19,216 nt of DNA from Pseudomonadota bacterium (GCA_023386765.1 JAEWJD010000241.1:1-19216); one strand, 5' to 3'; counted from the stretch's first letter, positions 7,899-16,137 are shown. Notes: generated from the letters alone by a model not told the origin. Numbers and translations: made by a program.

Positions 7899-8448
7899 GC
7901 TCACTTCCGGAGGGCAGCAGGCACGTCTCGACCAGAACGCCGTCGGGCCGCTGCAATTGCACGCATGGCCACTGCACGGCGTGCAGGACGTAGACTGGTT
8001 GATCAAGGTCGGTGTACTGGCTGCGCACGCGTCCCAGGCCCTGTTGTGCCCGCATGCGCAGGCCAGCCACGCTGAATTCGGCAATCAGGCGCTGCCCGAC
8101 GCCATACAGGGAGTGCAGGCGGATCAGGTCGCCCCCGGGAGCGGCATCCAGCAAGGCCGGCGGGGCCGTGTGCGCCCGGGCCCCCTCGTCGGGCCCGGGC
8201 GTGACCGGGGAGGTTGCTGCCTCCAGCTCTCGCCGCAACCACTGGTCGATGTCCTGGCGCAAGTGATCGGCCGGGATCACCGGAGAAGCGGGCTTGTTCG
8301 CCGATGCAGCGCCACTGCCCGGCGCAGGCACGGACGAAACGGCGGGTGCCGCGGCCTGCACCGGGCAGTTGGCTGCCAGAAGCGCAAGCAGCAGGCAGGC
8401 GTGCCCTGGCAAGCAGGCGGATTCAAGGGCTATCCACGGACGAGGCAT
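7891..8448 (-). CDS. pilP: PilP, type IVb pilus biogenesis protein
   Basis: This 185-residue protein is probably exported. An N-terminal hydrophobic stretch (ACLLLALLAANCPVQAA, ending near residue 33) looks like a signal peptide, followed by a Pro/Ala-rich linker. A C-terminal domain (YGVGQRLIAEFSVAGLRMRAQQGLG...YVLHAVQWPCVQL) is compatible with PilP-family proteins, which sit in the periplasm and link the secretin to the inner-membrane platform. Sequence similarity is modest by eye; the call leans on size and position between pilO and pilQ. The start at 8448 has AAGGAA six bases upstream and overlaps the pilO stop by 26 bp, the largest overlap in the operon. Confidence 0.78.
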   Translation of the reverse strand: MPRPWIALESACLPGHACLLLALLAANCPVQAAAPAVSSVPAPGSGAASANKPASPVIPADHLRQDIDQWLRRELEAATSPVTPGPDEGARAHTAPPALLDAAPGGDLIRLHSLYGVGQRLIAEFSVAGLRMRAQQGLGRVRSQYTDLDQPVYVLHAVQWPCVQLQRPDGVLVETCLLPSGSEHD

Positions 8449-9595
8449 GCAACGTTCCTTCGAGCAAAACGGTAAGAGAGCTGTGACGGGCGGACACGAC
8501 CTGCTCTGGATCGAGTTGCAGCATCAAGCGCTGCCAATGCACACCCAGGACAGGCCACTCGGGCAGGAAGAAAGAGCGCAGCGGCCCCTTCAGGCGCAGC
8601 GCTCGCGACATCGGCGCCGCGCCGCCCTCGGCCGAGACGACCGCCCATGGGTCCATCCGTAACTCAGCGAAAGCCTGTCGCCAGGGCTGCAGCGCGCGCA
8701 GCCAAAGCGCGTCGAGGGGCTGGCTTCCGGCTTCGGGCGTGGCGGTGGGGGGACATTGCCCGCCGGCCGTCCAGTCCAGCCGTATTTCATCCAGATTGGG
8801 CGTGGAGAAACGCCAGACCGTCCTGAGCCCGGCCTGAAACGTCGCGCTCAAGGCCTGCGCATCGATCGCGGCATAGGCGGCCCGGCATGCCCAGACGCTC
8901 CCAGCGGGTTCACAAATCGCCTGCTGCAGGCGCCAGCCGACCCGCTGTGCGGGCAGTTGGCGCAGACTGGCCAACACCGCAGGCAGGCACAACGGCTCAG
9001 CCTCGGGCGCTGATACTTCGGCCGGCCGCGACGATGTCACCGGCACGATGAAAAGCTGGCTTGCGCGCCACGCCAGACCCATCGCCGCCAGAGGCAACAC
9101 GACCAGAACCAGCCAGCCAGCCATCCCCGGTGACAGGCGCCGAAGACGCGCGCCCGCCGAGGGAGGCGCCGCCAGCGCCTGCTCGACCGCCGTCGGGTCG
9201 CGGGACGAGGCCTCCCAGCTGGAGGTCAGGCGCTCGAGCGCGGCCAAGGCCTCTGCGTGCTGCGTAAAGAGCTGGTCTCCGCCGGCCTGCACGGCACCAT
9301 CCTGGACGACAACCAGCCAATGACGTCCACTGACGGGCAGCACCGCCGCGATTGCGTTGGGTGCACAGTGCAAGGCCACCTGCTGCGCAGCCGAAAACAG
9401 GCGCCCGCGCCAGGGCAAGCGCGCGCAACCGGCGGCGACTGCACGCACGCCGCCCAGCACGTATCGGTTGGCACGCATCTGTCGCGCGCGGCGGCGCGCC
9501 AATCCTGCGGCATGACTGCCCAGCACCGCGAACCAGGCCAGTCCGTAGACCCAGCGCACGCCATCACGTGCCACATGAAGGCCGGCCTCAGCCAT
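8423..9595 (-). CDS. pilO: PilO, type IVb pilus accessory protein
   Basis: This 390-residue protein is probably anchored in the inner membrane. A hydrophobic segment at about 158-176 (MAGWLVLVVLPLAAMGLAW) separates a cytoplasmic N-terminal domain from a C-terminal periplasmic part. The N-terminal domain contains VLPVSGRHWLVVVQDGAV, typical of PilO2-type proteins. This topology fits R64 PilO (about 430 residues), proposed to bridge ATPase and outer parts of the machine. The start at 9595 follows GGAGG six bases upstream and overlaps the pilN stop by 8 bp. It is not related to the PilO of type IVa pili despite the name. Assignment rests mainly on operon position and layout. Confidence 0.8.
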   Translation of the reverse strand: MAEAGLHVARDGVRWVYGLAWFAVLGSHAAGLARRRARQMRANRYVLGGVRAVAAGCARLPWRGRLFSAAQQVALHCAPNAIAAVLPVSGRHWLVVVQDGAVQAGGDQLFTQHAEALAALERLTSSWEASSRDPTAVEQALAAPPSAGARLRRLSPGMAGWLVLVVLPLAAMGLAWRASQLFIVPVTSSRPAEVSAPEAEPLCLPAVLASLRQLPAQRVGWRLQQAICEPAGSVWACRAAYAAIDAQALSATFQAGLRTVWRFSTPNLDEIRLDWTAGGQCPPTATPEAGSQPLDALWLRALQPWRQAFAELRMDPWAVVSAEGGAAPMSRALRLKGPLRSFFLPEWPVLGVHWQRLMLQLDPEQVVSARHSSLTVLLEGTLHASSVDSP

Positions 9596-11180
9596 CGGCT
9601 TCCTCCAGTTGGGCGCTGATCACGATGACCGTCAACAAGCGTTCGTGGCTGGCCTGATCACGGCCACCTGCCAGCAACGGCGCCTGCGGCGCCACGCGCT
9701 GACGCTCGACACTGTCGGTGCTGCGATCAAATCCCGAGAGCACGACCGCCTGCCCCGGCCGCAGGCGCACCTGCTGCACGCTGCCGCTGCCGTCCAGGGT
9801 GAGTTGCTGGACCTGCAGAGGCCGTTGGCCGTCGCCGAATGCCAGCGCACGCAAGGGTTGAGCGACCGTGTTGTCATAGCCGATGGACAGCAGGATGCTG
9901 CCGTCGTCCTGGGCATCGGGGAGCAATGTGAGAAACGTGCCGACGGTCACGCGGCGCTGATTGACGGAAACGGCGGATGGCGAGCGCGGGCTCTCGCCTG
10001 CCGGGCTGCGCTCGATCTGATCGACATAGGAAAAGGTGCTGTGCACCGCATAGCTGACCGGACGCCGGTTGAGCGTCAAGAGGGGGATGGAGCGGTGATG
10101 GCGCACGGCACCATATTCGGCAAGCGCCCGCAGAATGGCGCGCGACCCCGAGGCGGCCCCCTGGGCGACATTGACGCCCAGGGCGGCGCCGGCGGCCGGG
10201 GCCCCGGGCGGCAACAGCGCCTCGACGCCGGCACGCGCACTGGCATAGAGCAGCCGCCAGTCGATCGCGCCTTCAGTGCTATCACGCAGACGCAGGGTCA
10301 GCTCTTCGAAGAGCAGCCGCACGCGCCGGCCTGCGCGCGTGTTTTCCTGGGCGATGTAGGCAGCCACGCGGGCCAGTGCGGCAGGTGTATCGGTGACGAT
10401 CAGGCTGGTGCCTGACTCGGTCAGCGAGACCTTGCCGAACCGCGTCAGGAATGCTTCGACCTGATGCCCCAGGAGTACGGCCGGCGCCGGCAACTGCAAC
10501 GACGCGCTGGCCCGGATGGCATGATCGAAGCCTGCGCCGCCGTCAGCGCTTCGGCCAAGCCTGGCCTCCGCCTGTGACTGCAGTGGCAGCATGCGCAGAT
10601 CGAAGACACGCGTGTCGCTGCGATAGAACTCGATGGCGCCGTCGCGATAACGCCACCAGACCAGCAGGCGGGCCGCCAGGGAGTCCAGGATATCAGCCAG
10701 CGGACGCGGCCCCTCCTGCAACTCAACGGCAGCCGCCGCAGGCACGACAATGGCTTGCTCTGCCGAGGCCTTTGGCAGGAAAAGCCCGGGCGGCAGCAGC
10801 GCTTCGGGCTGCACCCTGACCGCGATGCCGGTGGCGCGCTGCAGGCGCTCGGCCAGCTGCGGCAGGCTGGCGCGTCCGGCGAAGATGAGCGTGGTATCGA
10901 CCTTGGCCTGCAAGGGCCTTGGCAAGGCCACCTCTCGAGCAAGGGGTTGCGCAGGGCCGGCCAGCCAGGGTTTGTCGACATCCTGGGCGGCTTCACGGGC
11001 GGTGCGCAGCAGATCGGCATCCTGCTGGCGGGCTTCGGCCTGATGAAGGGCTTCGAGACGCGCCTGCGCCTGACCGACGACCTCACGCAGACTTTGCCAA
11101 TGGGCCCGCAAACCACAACCGGAAAGCATCAGGCACAGCCCTAGGACGGGTAGTCGGCACAGCCTGGCATGGCACCTCAT
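9588..11180 (-). CDS. pilN: PilN, lipoprotein secretin of a type IVb pilus
   Basis: This 530-residue outer-membrane secretin should form the channel for the pilus. The signal peptide ends in a lipobox LSGC (residues 19-22), so Cys22 is probably acylated. Next come an N-terminal domain (LIFAGRASLPQLAERLQRATGIAVRV) and a ring-building segment (GTSLIVTDTPAALARVAAYIAQEN). The C-terminal secretin half contains VSYAVHSTFSYVDQIERSP, VTVGTFLTLLPDAQDDGSILLSIGYDNTV and the pre-terminal PGQAVVLSGFDR. R64 PilN is about 560 residues. The start at 11180 overlaps the pilL stop in an ATGA arrangement. A secretin encoded next to a TcpQ-like protein is typical of type IVb systems. Confidence 0.88.
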   Translation of the reverse strand: MRCHARLCRLPVLGLCLMLSGCGLRAHWQSLREVVGQAQARLEALHQAEARQQDADLLRTAREAAQDVDKPWLAGPAQPLAREVALPRPLQAKVDTTLIFAGRASLPQLAERLQRATGIAVRVQPEALLPPGLFLPKASAEQAIVVPAAAAVELQEGPRPLADILDSLAARLLVWWRYRDGAIEFYRSDTRVFDLRMLPLQSQAEARLGRSADGGAGFDHAIRASASLQLPAPAVLLGHQVEAFLTRFGKVSLTESGTSLIVTDTPAALARVAAYIAQENTRAGRRVRLLFEELTLRLRDSTEGAIDWRLLYASARAGVEALLPPGAPAAGAALGVNVAQGAASGSRAILRALAEYGAVRHHRSIPLLTLNRRPVSYAVHSTFSYVDQIERSPAGESPRSPSAVSVNQRRVTVGTFLTLLPDAQDDGSILLSIGYDNTVAQPLRALAFGDGQRPLQVQQLTLDGSGSVQQVRLRPGQAVVLSGFDRSTDSVERQRVAPQAPLLAGGRDQASHERLLTVIVISAQLEEADG

Positions 11181-11983
11181 GCCGGCCCCGCCGCGCTGCG
11201 GTCGCAGCTCTGCGCCAGCGGCAGGACGCGCAAGACGCGATTGGCATAGAAGCAGGGCTGCAGCGGGCGGTCTCCCAGCTCGGTGGCGCGCAGCAACTGC
11301 CGCACGGCCACCTTGAAGTCACCGTCGAAACCGGCCTGGCCTTGCAGCGGAATATCGACCGTGGGCAGCCAATGCTCGGCGCCGAAGACCCAGCCGGCCT
11401 GACGGGCCCAGCGGCTGAGTACCGCACGCAAGGTGGTATCCGGCGGCCCGGCGAAAAAGCGGGCCGACGCCGCCGGCGCAAGAGGCCGGGGAGAAGCCGC
11501 CACCGACGTAGACGGCGCGACGGGGATGTCAGGTGCGGCCGTGGGGGCCGCGGCCGTACCTGACATCCCGGCGGGGGCCGGCCGGGATGGCCCGACCTCT
11601 ACCGACGGCCCGGGCGGGACGACTGGCGTGGCACCGGCCAGCCCGCCCTCGGGCTGACGCTGCGCGTAAGCCTGCCGACGCCCGCCGCGCAGCACCAGCT
11701 GCGACCAGCCTGGCGGGAGAAGCACGTAGGGATCGCGACGCTGGTATGCCAGCAATTGCTCGCCCTGTGCGCCCAGACCGAAGATGGCGGGAATCGCCTG
11801 GCCGACGGGGAACTGCAGCCAGACCCCTTCGGGGCTATCGAAGACCTGCAGGGGCGCCACGGCGGCATCGCCGCTCAGGCGCCAATCGAAGTGATAGAGG
11901 CCATCGCCCGCCTGCCAGGCAGGGGGTGCCGTGGCACAACCGGCCAGGGCCAGGGAAACCGAGAAAGGAAAGACATGGCGCAT
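11177..11983 (-). CDS. pilL: PilL-like lipoprotein (VirB9/TrbG-like N-terminus, TcpQ-like C-terminus)
   Basis: This 268-residue protein is the first of the pil operon. A lipoprotein signal peptide ends at L13-A14-G15-C16. Residues ~35-105 (VFDSPEGVWLQFPVGQAIPAIF...YVLLPPGWSQLVLRGGRRQAYAQR) resemble the VirB9/TrbG/CagX beta-domain found at the secretin end of type IV secretion systems. A Pro/Ala/Ser-rich linker (~110-170) follows. The C-terminal ~85 residues (TLRAVLSRWARQAGWVFGAEHWLPTVDIPL...DFKVAVRQLLRATELGDRPLQPCFYANRVLRV) match the TcpQ C-terminal domain that escorts the secretin. It probably supports PilN insertion in the outer membrane. The start follows AGAGG six bases upstream. The domain reading is by eye. 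Confidence 0.82.
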   Translation of the reverse strand: MRHVFPFSVSLALAGCATAPPAWQAGDGLYHFDWRLSGDAAVAPLQVFDSPEGVWLQFPVGQAIPAIFGLGAQGEQLLAYQRRDPYVLLPPGWSQLVLRGGRRQAYAQRQPEGGLAGATPVVPPGPSVEVGPSRPAPAGMSGTAAAPTAAPDIPVAPSTSVAASPRPLAPAASARFFAGPPDTTLRAVLSRWARQAGWVFGAEHWLPTVDIPLQGQAGFDGDFKVAVRQLLRATELGDRPLQPCFYANRVLRVLPLAQSCDRSAAGPA

Positions 11984-12104
11984 TGCCCACCTCTGAAGTC
12001 TGCCGCGCAGGGCACATGTCAGGGATGATGGGCAGGCACAAGCTCAGGCGGTAGACCGGCTTGTACGCGGGGGGTTTCGCTCACACTGCCCGCGCCGGAA
12101 AAGA
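11984..12104 (-). other. Leader region upstream of the pil operon
   Basis: These ~120 bases between the ugpB-side terminator and pilL must hold the pil promoter, since every later pil junction overlaps or is 25 bp. I see no good sigma-70 consensus. The best pair, TTGTGC and CATGTG 17 nt apart, is poor in the -10. A weak or activator-dependent promoter would fit, but this is not shown by the sequence. The pilL ribosome site is AGAGG. Confidence 0.4.
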
Positions 12105-12151
12105 CTTCGCCCCCGGATGACCGCGATCGCTGCGGCCGTCCGGGGGCGAAG
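12097..12151 (-). terminator. Intrinsic terminator of the dadA-ugpB unit
   Basis: A perfect 13-bp inverted repeat (CTTCGCCCCCGGA at 12105-12117 with its complement at 12139-12151) surrounds a 21-nt loop that can form an inner CCGC/GCGG stem. On the minus strand it is followed by TCTTTT. It begins 14 bp downstream of the ugpB stop at 12166, and it separates that unit from the pil operon. Confidence 0.88.
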
Positions 12152-12165
12152 AAGCCCGGTTTCGA

Positions 12166-13497
12166 TCAGCGCTGGGCGGCGATCGTGCGGGCCTGGCCGA
12201 TGGCCTTGTTCAGCGCCGCCATGGGAGGCGTGGTGCCGTTCAGGGCTTCAGTGAGGTTGCTGTCCAGTACCGGTTCGATGCGCTCGTAGTTGGCGATACG
12301 GAAGCCTCGGCCGTTATCCGGCAAGGGCGTGCGCATCGATGCCACAAGTTGCTGGATACCGGGAATCTTGTCGTAGAACGACACGTCGGAGGCGCGGAAG
12401 GCAGCTTCGGTCAAAGGCAGGAAGCCCGTGCGCTGATGCCATTCGGCAGCCACCACCGGCTTGGACAACCAGCCCAGGAATTCGGCAGTCGCCTTGTCCT
12501 GGGCGGCCGGGTTGCCGCTCAACGCCCACAGCGCCGAACCGCTGACAAAAGGACGGCCGGCCGTCTTGGTGGCCTGGTCATAGAAAGGCAGCGGTGCCAC
12601 GCCGAAGGACAGCCCGCGCGTGTTCAGGAAATCCCCGAAAGACGAGGAGGTCGAGGTCAGCACGCTGCACTCGCCCTTGGCAAATTTCTGATCCGGCTTT
12701 TTGTCGTTGGACGAATCCGTAAACAACTGCGAACGCTTCCAGCTCACCATCAGCGAGATATGGCGCATGTACAGGATGTCGAACTGCATGGTGGGCGCCT
12801 GCTTGGCCGCCGTCAAACCGTTGCCGTTGCTGGCATAGAACTGGTTGTTCACCGGCGCAAGGTTCTCCAGGTGCACGGAGACCTGATCGCTGGAGGCATA
12901 AGGACACTCCACATCGGCGACGTCTCGCAGTTTGAGCAGCTCACTTTGCAGGTCCGCCCAGGTGCGCGCCGGCTGCTTGGGATCAAGCCCGGCCTTCTTG
13001 TACAGCGCCGTGTTGTAGTACATCACCGGCACTTCGGCCATCCAGGGGAAGGCCAGCAGGCGGCCACGGTTGTCACGTGTGAAGCCGGAAGTGTCGGGCA
13101 GGAACCACTTCAGGTCCTTGACCGGATACTTGGCCAGCAGTTGGTACATCGGCATGATGGCCTGGTGCTGCGCCACCACTTCCGGGGAGTGATTGTCGGC
13201 CAACTGGATCAGGTTGGGGCGCTTCTTGGCCTTGATGGCCGCGCTGGTTTCCTGCGTCAGGGCCGCTTGCGAAGGAAAGGCGCGCAATGCGACTTCCACG
13301 TCTTTCTGTTCTTTGTTGTATTGCTTGGCCAGCTTCTCGAACTCGACCTTGTTGGGTCCAGCAAGCGTATGCCATACCTCGATCTTGACTGGATCGGCAT
13401 GTGCCAGGCCCATGGTCGCCATGGCCAAACCGAACACCCAGGCGCGCCGGCTGGCGGCCGTGGCACGGGCAATGCCCGTCAATTGCAATTTCTTCAT
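12166..13497 (-). CDS. ugpB: UgpB-like periplasmic substrate-binding protein of an ABC transporter
   Basis: This 443-residue binding protein resembles E. coli UgpB (438 residues), which captures sn-glycerol-3-phosphate or glycerophosphodiesters. A signal peptide runs to about A34 (GLAHA|DPVKIEVWH). Shared landmarks include VKIEVWHTLAGPNKVEFEKLAKQYN, PVMYYNTALYKKAGLDPKQPARTWADL, the Ser-rich GECSVLTSTSSSFGD and the near-identical AAEWHQRTGFLPLTEAAF. The frame is open to 13632, but the Met at 13497 gives a proper signal peptide and lies 4 bp after the dadA stop. No strong Shine-Dalgarno is seen, suggesting coupling to dadA. No permease or ATPase gene accompanies it and a terminator follows, so it is an orphan binding protein whose true ligand is unproven. 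Confidence 0.85.
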   Translation of the reverse strand: MKKLQLTGIARATAASRRAWVFGLAMATMGLAHADPVKIEVWHTLAGPNKVEFEKLAKQYNKEQKDVEVALRAFPSQAALTQETSAAIKAKKRPNLIQLADNHSPEVVAQHQAIMPMYQLLAKYPVKDLKWFLPDTSGFTRDNRGRLLAFPWMAEVPVMYYNTALYKKAGLDPKQPARTWADLQSELLKLRDVADVECPYASSDQVSVHLENLAPVNNQFYASNGNGLTAAKQAPTMQFDILYMRHISLMVSWKRSQLFTDSSNDKKPDQKFAKGECSVLTSTSSSFGDFLNTRGLSFGVAPLPFYDQATKTAGRPFVSGSALWALSGNPAAQDKATAEFLGWLSKPVVAAEWHQRTGFLPLTEAAFRASDVSFYDKIPGIQQLVASMRTPLPDNGRGFRIANYERIEPVLDSNLTEALNGTTPPMAALNKAIGQARTIAAQR

Positions 13498-13501
13498 AGG
13501 T

Positions 13502-14758
13502 TCACAGACCAAGAAAGGGAAATTCCGGTTCCGGCCGCCGTCCACTGAGCAGATCGGCCAGAGCACGGCCCGAACCCGCCCCCATGGTCCAGCCCAGCGT
13601 GCCGTGGCCTGTATTGAGATACAGGTTGGCAATGCGGGTGCGGCCGATAAGAGGCACGTTCGAGGGGGTGGACGGGCGCAAGCCCGACCAGTAACTGACG
13701 CGCTCGAAATCGAGCACGTCCGGGAAAAGCTCCCGCGCCAGCATGGTCAGCGCATCGCAACGGCCTGCGTTGAGTTCCCGGGAGTATCCCGACAGCTCCG
13801 CCGTCCCCGCCATGCGCAAACGATTACCCAGGCGCGAAAACACCACTTTATGGCTGCTATCGGTCAGACTGACCGAAGGAGCAGCCTCGGGTTTGAGTAT
13901 AGGATAAGTCGCCGAGTAACCCTTGGCCGGATAGACGTTGCAGGGCACGCCAAGCGGGCGGACCAGCATCGGGCTGTAGCTACCCAGGGCGACCACATAG
14001 GCATCGGCATCGATACGGCCATAGCGGCCGTCCGGCTCGATGACTTCCACACCGAGCACTTGGCCGCCTTCGCTGATCAGGCGGGTGATGCGGGTATTGA
14101 AGCGAAAGTCCACGCCGGCCGCCTCGCAACGCTGCGCCAGGCCGACCGTGAACAGATGCACATCGCCGCTTTCGTCTTCGGGGGTGTAGTCGCCCCCGAC
14201 GATGCGCGCACGCTGCGGTGCCAGTGCCGGCTCGATGGCGATGACCTCATCGGCATTGATGACGCGGCGCTCGACACCGAAATCGCGCATCAGGCCTGCG
14301 GCGCGCTGCGATGTCTCGAATTCGTGCGGGTCGCGGTAGAAATTGAGAATCCCGCGCTCCAGGTGGTCATATTCGATGCCCAGGTCGGCACGCATGGCGC
14401 GCAGCGTCGAGCGGCTGTACTCGGCCATGCGGACCATGGCGCGAATATTGGGCGCGAGCCGCGATGGCAGGCATTCGCGCAGGAACGCCAGCCCCCAGAC
14501 CCATTGGCGCCAATCCAGCTGAGGACGGAACAACAGCGGCGCATCATCCTGGAACATCCACTTCAGGAGCTTGAGGGGCGCCTGCGGGTTGGCCCAGGGC
14601 TCGGCATAGGAAACCGAAATCTGCGCGCCATTGGCCAGACTGGTTTCCTGAGCCGGCCCGGTAGAGCGGTCGACCACCACGACGTCATGGCCGGCCTGCG
14701 TAAGCCACCAGGCGCTTGATATCCCAATGATGCCGCTGCCCAATACCGCTACTTTCAT
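13502..14758 (-). CDS. dadA: D-amino acid dehydrogenase small subunit-type FAD flavoprotein (DadA)
   Basis: This 418-residue flavoenzyme of the DAO/DadA family oxidatively deaminates D-amino acids (typically D-alanine) to 2-oxo acids, passing electrons to the respiratory chain at the inner membrane. The N-terminal dinucleotide-binding motif is VAVLGSGIIGISSAWWL with VVVVDR at the end of the second strand. NGAQISVSYAEPWANP and the C-terminal LYLNTGHGTLGWTMGAGSGR are DadA hallmarks, and the length fits (E. coli DadA is 432). AGGAG lies 10 bases before the ATG, slightly long. It is not paired with an alanine racemase gene; instead ugpB follows by 4 bp. Substrate range within the family cannot be read from sequence. 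Confidence 0.9.
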   Translation of the reverse strand: MKVAVLGSGIIGISSAWWLTQAGHDVVVVDRSTGPAQETSLANGAQISVSYAEPWANPQAPLKLLKWMFQDDAPLLFRPQLDWRQWVWGLAFLRECLPSRLAPNIRAMVRMAEYSRSTLRAMRADLGIEYDHLERGILNFYRDPHEFETSQRAAGLMRDFGVERRVINADEVIAIEPALAPQRARIVGGDYTPEDESGDVHLFTVGLAQRCEAAGVDFRFNTRITRLISEGGQVLGVEVIEPDGRYGRIDADAYVVALGSYSPMLVRPLGVPCNVYPAKGYSATYPILKPEAAPSVSLTDSSHKVVFSRLGNRLRMAGTAELSGYSRELNAGRCDALTMLARELFPDVLDFERVSYWSGLRPSTPSNVPLIGRTRIANLYLNTGHGTLGWTMGAGSGRALADLLSGRRPEPEFPFLGL

Positions 14759-15020
14759 GCGCCAATCGCTCCTGTGTGTCTCCGGTAGATCCCGGCAACT
14801 TGCCTGTCAGACACCACCTATTTATTGGTGGGGCAGTTTACTCCCCTCCCCGTGCGAGCGCCTATGGGACGGCGGTAAAAAAACCCTCTCGCTACCGTGG
14901 CTATCCAAAGTACACCCGCTCCAACGGCCCGATTCTGCCGGGATCAGGAAAAAAAGGGGGAAGGCTCTCCGGCACTCCATGCCGAAGGGCCCCCCCCTCT
15001 TGTTACAACGCCATCATGAC
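14759..15020. other. Intergenic region upstream of dadA
   Basis: These 262 bases contain no credible gene. The distal part holds the terminator of the upstream reductase gene. The proximal part is the dadA leader with a small hairpin at 14814-14831 (CCACC / GGTGG around an AT-rich 8-nt loop), a GGGG...CCCC inverted repeat near 14830-14846 and a run of seven T (minus strand) at 14877-14883. I could not find a convincing consensus promoter for dadA. Confidence 0.5.
14949..14998 (-). terminator. Intrinsic terminator after the ferredoxin reductase gene
   Basis: On the minus strand a G-run (14997-14991) and a C-run (14960-14956) close an outer stem around an inner hairpin CTTCGGCA / TGCCGGAG (one G-T pair) with a 5-nt loop. 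It is followed directly by seven T (14955-14949). It starts about 22 bp after the stop of the gene ending at 15021. Confidence 0.85.
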
Positions 15021-16070
15021 CTAGGCCGTCTCGATACGCGCGAGATCCGCCTCCGAGGTGAAGGCATCGGCATAGAACTCGTCTTCAGGCAAACCGCACT
15101 GCAGGGTGAAATCACGCCTTGCGGCGTCGACCATGGCCGGCGCACCACAGGCGTAGACCTGATGACCGGCCAGATCCGGGATATCCTGCATGACTGCCTC
15201 GTGCACAAAGCCGCTGCGACCGCTCCAGGCATCTTCGGGCAAGGCGTTGGATACCACCGGGATGTAGGTCAGCGTGGGCAGCGTCTCTGCCCAGGATTGG
15301 GCCAGCGCGTTCATATAAAGGTCTTGCGGGCGACGCCCGCCCCAATACAACGAAACCGGCCGACGGATATCCTGGTGGATGATATGTTCGACCATGGCCT
15401 TGACCGGCGCAAAACCGGTGCCACTGGCCAGCAGCACGATGGGCTTGTCGGAATCCTCGCGCAGGAAGAAAGAGCCGAACGGGCCTTCCAGGCGCAGAAT
15501 CTCACGTTCTTTCATCTGGGTGGCGCCCGTGCCGAACACATGATCGGTAAAAAGCCCGCCCGACATGTGACGGATATGCAGTTCGAGGGGGCTACCCTTG
15601 TGCGGCGCACCGGCCATCGAATAGCTGCGGCGCTTGCCATCCTTCAGGATGACTTCAATGTACTGCCCGGCGTAATAGAGGAATTTCTCGGAGGCGGGCA
15701 GCTGAAGCTTGATCTCGACAACATCCGGCGCGAGCGGCGTGAGTGTCTGCACGCGCGAAGGCAGTTTGCGGATCTGGATGTCGGTGGCCAGGCGTACTTC
15801 GGTCGATTCGATCACCAGATCGCTCTGCGCCCGCGCCTGGCAGAACAGCGTATAGCCTTCGGCCAGGTCTTCGGGCGACAGGATTTGCGCCGGATAGACT
15901 CCGGCATCGACCTCGCCGGCCACCACCTTGCCCTTGCAGGTCGAGCAGGCGCCGGTGCGGCAGCTGTAGGGCAGGATGATGCCTGCGGCCATGGCTGCAT
16001 CGAGCACCGTCTGGCCGGGTTCGACCTGGAATTGATGCAGACTGGGTTGGATGGTGACCTGAAAGCTCAT
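15021..16070 (-). CDS. 2Fe-2S/FAD/NAD(P)H oxidoreductase, CDP-6-deoxy-delta-3,4-glucoseen reductase type
   Basis: This 349-residue soluble reductase passes electrons from NAD(P)H through FAD to a plant-type 2Fe-2S centre. The N-terminal ferredoxin domain has ligands C37, C42, C45 and C77 (SCRTGACSTC...LFC). The FAD domain shows KRRSYSMAG (RxYS motif). The nucleotide domain shows LLASGTGFAPVKAMVEH and VYACGAPAMVDAARRDF. Close relatives are annotated as CDP-6-deoxy-delta-3,4-glucoseen reductase (AscD/RfbI), the partner of a dehydrase in 3,6-dideoxysugar synthesis. No deoxysugar genes lie nearby, so the actual partner may be another oxygenase or dehydrase. The start at 16070 (MSFQVTIQPS) matches the family N-terminus; an upstream Met at 16112 is unlikely. 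It follows panD by 67 bp with a hairpin in between. Confidence 0.85.
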   Translation of the reverse strand: MSFQVTIQPSLHQFQVEPGQTVLDAAMAAGIILPYSCRTGACSTCKGKVVAGEVDAGVYPAQILSPEDLAEGYTLFCQARAQSDLVIESTEVRLATDIQIRKLPSRVQTLTPLAPDVVEIKLQLPASEKFLYYAGQYIEVILKDGKRRSYSMAGAPHKGSPLELHIRHMSGGLFTDHVFGTGATQMKEREILRLEGPFGSFFLREDSDKPIVLLASGTGFAPVKAMVEHIIHQDIRRPVSLYWGGRRPQDLYMNALAQSWAETLPTLTYIPVVSNALPEDAWSGRSGFVHEAVMQDIPDLAGHQVYACGAPAMVDAARRDFTLQCGLPEDEFYADAFTSEADLARIETA

Positions 16071-16099
16071 AGTGATGCGAATCAAGAAAGAGGGAACAC

Positions 16100-16124
16100 G
16101 GACGCCCGCCAAACGGCGGCGTCC
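16100..16124 (-). terminator. Hairpin downstream of panD, possible terminator or attenuator
   Basis: GGACGCC and GGCGTCC form a perfect outer stem, extended by GCC/GGC across a single bulged G, with a short GTTT loop, 14 bp after the panD stop. The following minus-strand bases (GTGTTCCCTCTTTCTT) are pyrimidine-rich but not a clean T-run, so termination may be partial. It could make panD and the downstream reductase differ in expression. Confidence 0.45.
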
Positions 16125-16137
16125 CTGAGCGGCGCCG

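Noticed and set aside
14759..14948. Riboswitch in the dadA leader (for example glycine type)
   Set aside because: Only short hairpins were found; the conserved core of known amino-acid riboswitches is not visible.
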